A DNA stretch of 64,000 bases from positions 36,905 to 100,904 of the forward strand of contig SKCR01033429.1 of NCBI GenBank assembly GCA_019454045.1, given 5' to 3'. Shown here piece after piece: positions 60,351 to 64,000 of the stretch (the stretch's first letter is position 1; each line of letters begins with the position of its first letter). The translations under genes were made by a program, and so were the position numbers. The stretch is from Zanthoxylum bungeanum (lineage: Eukaryota; Streptophyta; Magnoliopsida; Sapindales; Rutaceae). The notes below the pieces were generated by a model. It was not told the DNA's origin. It ran no database searches and saw only the letters and a list, made by a program, of their open reading frames with translations.

Positions 60351-61301
60351 CTAACATTTCACGGCCATAACACAGAGCCGAATATTGAAGCAACAGAAAT
60401 ACCAGTATAGTATAGATTAAATTTAGTAAGAATCTTTGAAACTCATCATTTTAAACAAATTTTTTTTAAAATAAAAAAATAAAACCCTTAAGGTGGAGCA
60501 TGAGTACATGGTATATTTAAATTTGAAATGATTTTGTGTTGAATTTGTACATGTTGTGCCACCTAGGTATTTGTAAATGATGAATTTGTACATTTATCAT
60601 TCTTGTTTATAAAATATTACTGTTGAAATTTAATTAGATATAAATTTTTTATCCAATATTCATCAAATCATAAGCAATTTGAGAGGTCCGTTGAGTTGTC
60701 TGAATGGACTGAAAAGCATGGTACTGTTGCTTTTTGGTTAATGTAATTATCGTCCAACAAATAATTTTCCAAAGAGAGCCAAAAAAGTTGCAAGGAGGTT
60801 GGTTAATCCCCAACTTTCAAGTATTTCTTGTTAAAGCCGTTATCGAAACTTTATAGGATTTTTGGAAATTGAACTACCTAATTAATGCTTAGAATTTAAG
60901 TTCTTGGGGATCACATGATAATGATGATTTGCTCCTAAAACGACATAACAGAACAAAATTTATATAAATACAACCCTTTTTTTTTTCTTTTTGAATCAAT
61001 ACAAACCTTTTTAACCAATTAAAGTAGGACTGAAACTGAATGAATCAACTTCTCATTATCTTATTCCGAGGAAATATACATACATACAGCATTAGTTTGA
61101 TTTTTTTTTTTTTTTTTTTTTTTTGATGATCTCTCTCTTAATTCATTGCTAGACTTTTTTTTTTTTTTTTTTTTTTAATCTTTTTCAATGTTAGGTACCA
61201 ACTATTTGGAGATACATAACTGATTATTTTGTTATATACAAGATCGTTCGAGAGATCTTGGACCTCCCAATCAGAATCATTTGAGGAATTCTAGGTCTCC
61301 C
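60351..61301. other. Intergenic DNA with two long T runs
   Basis: No gene seen. T runs at 61101-61124 and 61155-61176 flank a short ATCTCTCTCTTAATTC stretch. They could be A tails of minus-strand retroposons, but no body sequence is recognisable. Confidence 0.4.
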
Positions 61302-62852
61302 TGATCGCGATTTTGTATAGCATGCAAGCGCATGTATCACACAAGTAGTATAAAAATAACGATCCCACGAGGAAATGTTATTAATGTGTAATATTAAAGT
61401 TTTACCAACCCTAACCTTATTTATACTAATGATTTTGAAGAAAGATGTATTAACTAATAAACTAAACAAAAAGAAAAGAAAATTGAAACACGTAAAAGTA
61501 GCATGATAAGAATAACATAGGATTGCAACTTTCCCATAATAATCTCATAAATCTTTCTCCACTCTTTATAATTGATCAATTATAATGAATTATTAACCTA
61601 AAATACGAAGTTATTTACAAGTCTCTTTCGATGGTCAAAAAGAAACTCTTTACTTATTTCAGTTACCTATATTTCTATGATAACCTATGATTATACTTCC
61701 CCACAATAAGCCATTAAATCTTTCTCCTCTCTTTATAATTGATAAATTATAATGAATTATTAATCTAGAACACGAAACTATCTACAAGTCTCATCTGATA
61801 GTCAAATGAAATGCCAAACTTAGTTCAATTACTTATATTCATATGATAATTAATCAAAGCCAAACTTATTACGATCAGGTTCTTATTATTGCTACGAATG
61901 CCCTACAGGTATATTCTTATCCTATACGAAAATCTATTCAACAACATGAGATCATACACTATTATTTCCACGGCTAAATCCAAACAAGTTCCTAAGGGTT
62001 TACCACACCTATTCTATTAGTGATCAAGCAATAGAACGCATTAAGCAAAGAGAATGATAAATAATCCACATAAAAGGTCATAAATCAATCATAAAAAGAT
62101 TCAATTAACAAAAGTTCATATTGAGTTCCATGGCAATCCTATAACAAGATATGTTCATGATGAAAAGTTAAACAAATTCATCATGGTATTCAATATAATA
62201 ATTAACAAAGAATTAATAAAGAATGGATATAGATAACAAATCATGAAGGTTGTCAATCTTCAAGTTCTTCAATATTCTATTCTTTATCATTATTCGATCT
62301 TCTTGTTCTTGGTTGTTATTGAATGATGGATGTGTTTATATGTGTTTTAGCCTCAAAAGAGACTTATTTTCCTCCATAAAAACTTATATGGTGTAACCTT
62401 AGTCGTTTCCCTTATATAGATATCATAAAAACCAAGTTTCATATTTAATTTTTGAGTGTTCCGCACTTGCGTCACGACCCATGGGAATTTGAGTCGTGAC
62501 ACAAGCTTTTTCATGATTTGGAATGATTTTACACTTCTGGGAGTCGCCAGATGATAATGTAGAGTTATCAGTTTCATATTCAATTTTAGTCTTCTTTCCA
62601 ATTCACCTTGAATCACCTCATTTGTACATTGTATGGAAAAAGGTATGGCTAAAATAATGAAGATTGTGCAAATCAGTAAATCATTAGTGCAAATCGGGAA
62701 TTTCATGGTTTTCACTCTTTTTTGCTCAATTCTTCATATAATGCAACATAGATAATAAAATAATGAATATTAGTACATTTAATCAAGTACATAATTTAAG
62801 GAAAAATTAATGATAAATAGACTTGAAAAATGTATATTATACGTACTCATCA
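61302..62852 (-). mobile_element. H, divergent solo-LTR-like relative of G1 and G2
   Basis: The left side carries GCGCATGTATCACACAAGTAG then TATAAAAATAACGATCCCAC, matching the G tail. Further matches are the TCTTTCGATGGTCA block, ACAGGTATATTCTTATCCTAT, and TTAGTGATCAAGCAA near 62018. The right end ACTCATCA matches the G head TGATGAGT on the minus strand. Ends would be TG...CA, with near-matching flanks CTCCC (61297-61301) and CTCTC (62853-62857). An 8-bp inverted pair GTCACGAC/GTCGTGAC (62471-62478, 62503-62510) lies upstream of a TATA-like CTATATAAGG (about 62407-62416, minus). No coding capacity seen. Confidence 0.65.
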
Positions 62853-63630
62853 CTCTCAAATATGACTCACGTTATATCCTAATTTTTCTATATTATTCAT
62901 TAAACAATTGCAATATAGATATTGTACAAAGATAAAGTTATTGGATAATAAGCCTATTGTTGGAGTTGGTACTCAGCGTACTAATTTCTCCTGTATTTTC
63001 CAATAAATACATGTATGAATAATATTTTACTATGAATGAAATATGCAGTTTCTTTGATATAATTTCTTTTAAATGGTAAAAATATATAAGACCTAAGAAT
63101 GATTAAGTTATAACGTAATTGCAAAAGCGTAGCAATTGATATTGAGAAATGTTATAACAGTAACATTCTTGAACAATTCCTGTTCAAGGTTTACATTCTT
63201 GGTTGGTAACTAAACCCAGGAGACTGGTACATATCGTATAATAAAATATTGGATTCTGCATATTCATTGGGTGTTGACTGATGCTAATGATATACAGTTA
63301 TGTATCAAGAGAGGATTCATTAGTCATGCGTATATGATTTAGGTGTCCACTCCACTCCATAAGATTGTGATTTGTCAAATCCACGGCCACGGTACACTCA
63401 GAAATGAGTTTTGAGTGTTATTGAGAAATCTCATATCTATACCATCAATGAGATTATACCTTATAAGATTTGACGTATCTGTCTTTTTGGTATTTATCTG
63501 GATGCCTATGACGGAAGGATTATACGTATGCGAAGATCTCGATTTGTATTGTTCAGTGAGAATATATGTGGTCATCATAATTTACGAGTGGGTGAATTAT
63601 GGATACAGAATCAGATTCTGTGACAGATAT
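62853..63630 (+). repeat. Probable old copia LTR fragment
   Basis: From 62948, TGTTGGAGTTGGTACTCAG...TTCCAATAAATACATGTATG resembles the head of plant copia LTRs. Later parts (AACTAAACCCAGGAGACTGG, GATTTAGGTGTCCACTCC) also look LTR-like. No partner LTR, primer site or coding region was found. Confidence 0.4.
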
Positions 63631-63631
63631 A

Positions 63632-64000
63632 TTGAGATAAATACCCTAGAGCTTCATATAATGTAAATAGAATTATATGTTATGAAATAATAAGATGCAT
63701 TATTCATTTATCAAAGTGTTTGTTTAATATCGCATATTGTAAATTATCTTATTTACCCTTGATTACTCATGTGCCTTTAGACTTAGTGTATGAGTGTCAT
63801 ACACAAGAAGATTTAAGTTTAAAGTTAGTAATCTAAAATAGTCCATAGAAAACAAAGCGGGTACTTTATTTGGATTTACCTATAATTATGATCTATTATA
63901 TAATTGTATGTCAACCTTGATCTGGAATCGTCTATGTGGAGACATGAGAATGAAGACACCTTAAATGATGTGATCATATAGGACTGGACCCAGATAGAAA
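63632..64000 (+). repeat. Copia LTR related to LTR I, running off the window
   Basis: AGAGCTTCATATAATGTAAAT, ATGCATTATTCATTTAT, CCTTTAGACTTAGTGTATG, GTTAGTAATCTAAAATAGTC and GATCATATAGGACTGGACCC match the minus-strand sequence of LTR I (56136-56700) in the same order. It is in inverted orientation to LTR I, so it belongs to a separate insertion. Confidence 0.6.

Noticed and set aside
61101..61176. Paired T runs as the tails of a SINE or LINE
   Set aside because: No promoter boxes, RT or target duplication could be found, so only the homopolymers are reported.

Overview
The window is a plant nuclear chromosome segment, most likely from a eudicot. It is AT-rich, has almost no intact reading frames, and carries nested LTR retrotransposons with plant initiator-tRNA-Met primer sites (TGGTATC...). 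It also holds one short-exon host gene whose product matches the plant TPX2 microtubule-protein family. About 57 kb of the 64 kb is retrotransposon. I name the elements A to K by letter for this window only; no database name is implied.

Layout. At the left edge, 1-150 is the end of a copia LTR. It interrupts a minus-strand copia element K: gag-pol pseudogene 151-1825, leader to 3125, LTR 3139-4459. At 4460 starts a plus-strand copia element B. Its LTR is split by a complete copia element A (4526-14279, 2-kb LTRs, TSD TTAAC). B resumes at 14280 and breaks off near 17971 against a gypsy LTR fragment (to 18452). Next is minus-strand copia element D (18453-38513). It is interrupted by a 9.1-kb gypsy-type element C with no recognisable gag-pol (20532-29651), flanked by an unusual 194-bp direct repeat, and by a solo-LTR-like element G1 (31243-33450, TSD TGTAT). 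D's 5' LTR is truncated and abuts another copia LTR, I.

LTR I is itself split by minus-strand copia element E (39340-56135, TSD YCCAG). E contains plus-strand copia element F (42544-49501, TSD GTTGC), and F contains a second G-type element, G2 (46978-49000). LTR I resumes at 56136-56709, followed by a copia pol fragment J (56731-57545). Then come a low-copy host gene (TPX2 family, minus strand, 57927 to about 59371), sparse intergenic DNA with a possible CACTA-type remnant, a divergent relative of G (H, 61302-62852), and copia LTR fragments to the window end.

Relations. A, B, D, E, F and the left-edge LTR are one copia family: they share the LTR head TGTTRGACA.TTATGACC and a 2-kb leader, but differ in LTR tails. 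E has the best preserved pol, with a YVDD-bearing RT frame. A and D share the same inactivating lesions in integrase and RT, so they look like a non-autonomous lineage moved by an E-like enzyme source. Gypsy C and copia K share a leader segment in sense orientation. These points, the 194-bp duplication and the conserved palindromic leader motifs are the observations most worth checking.
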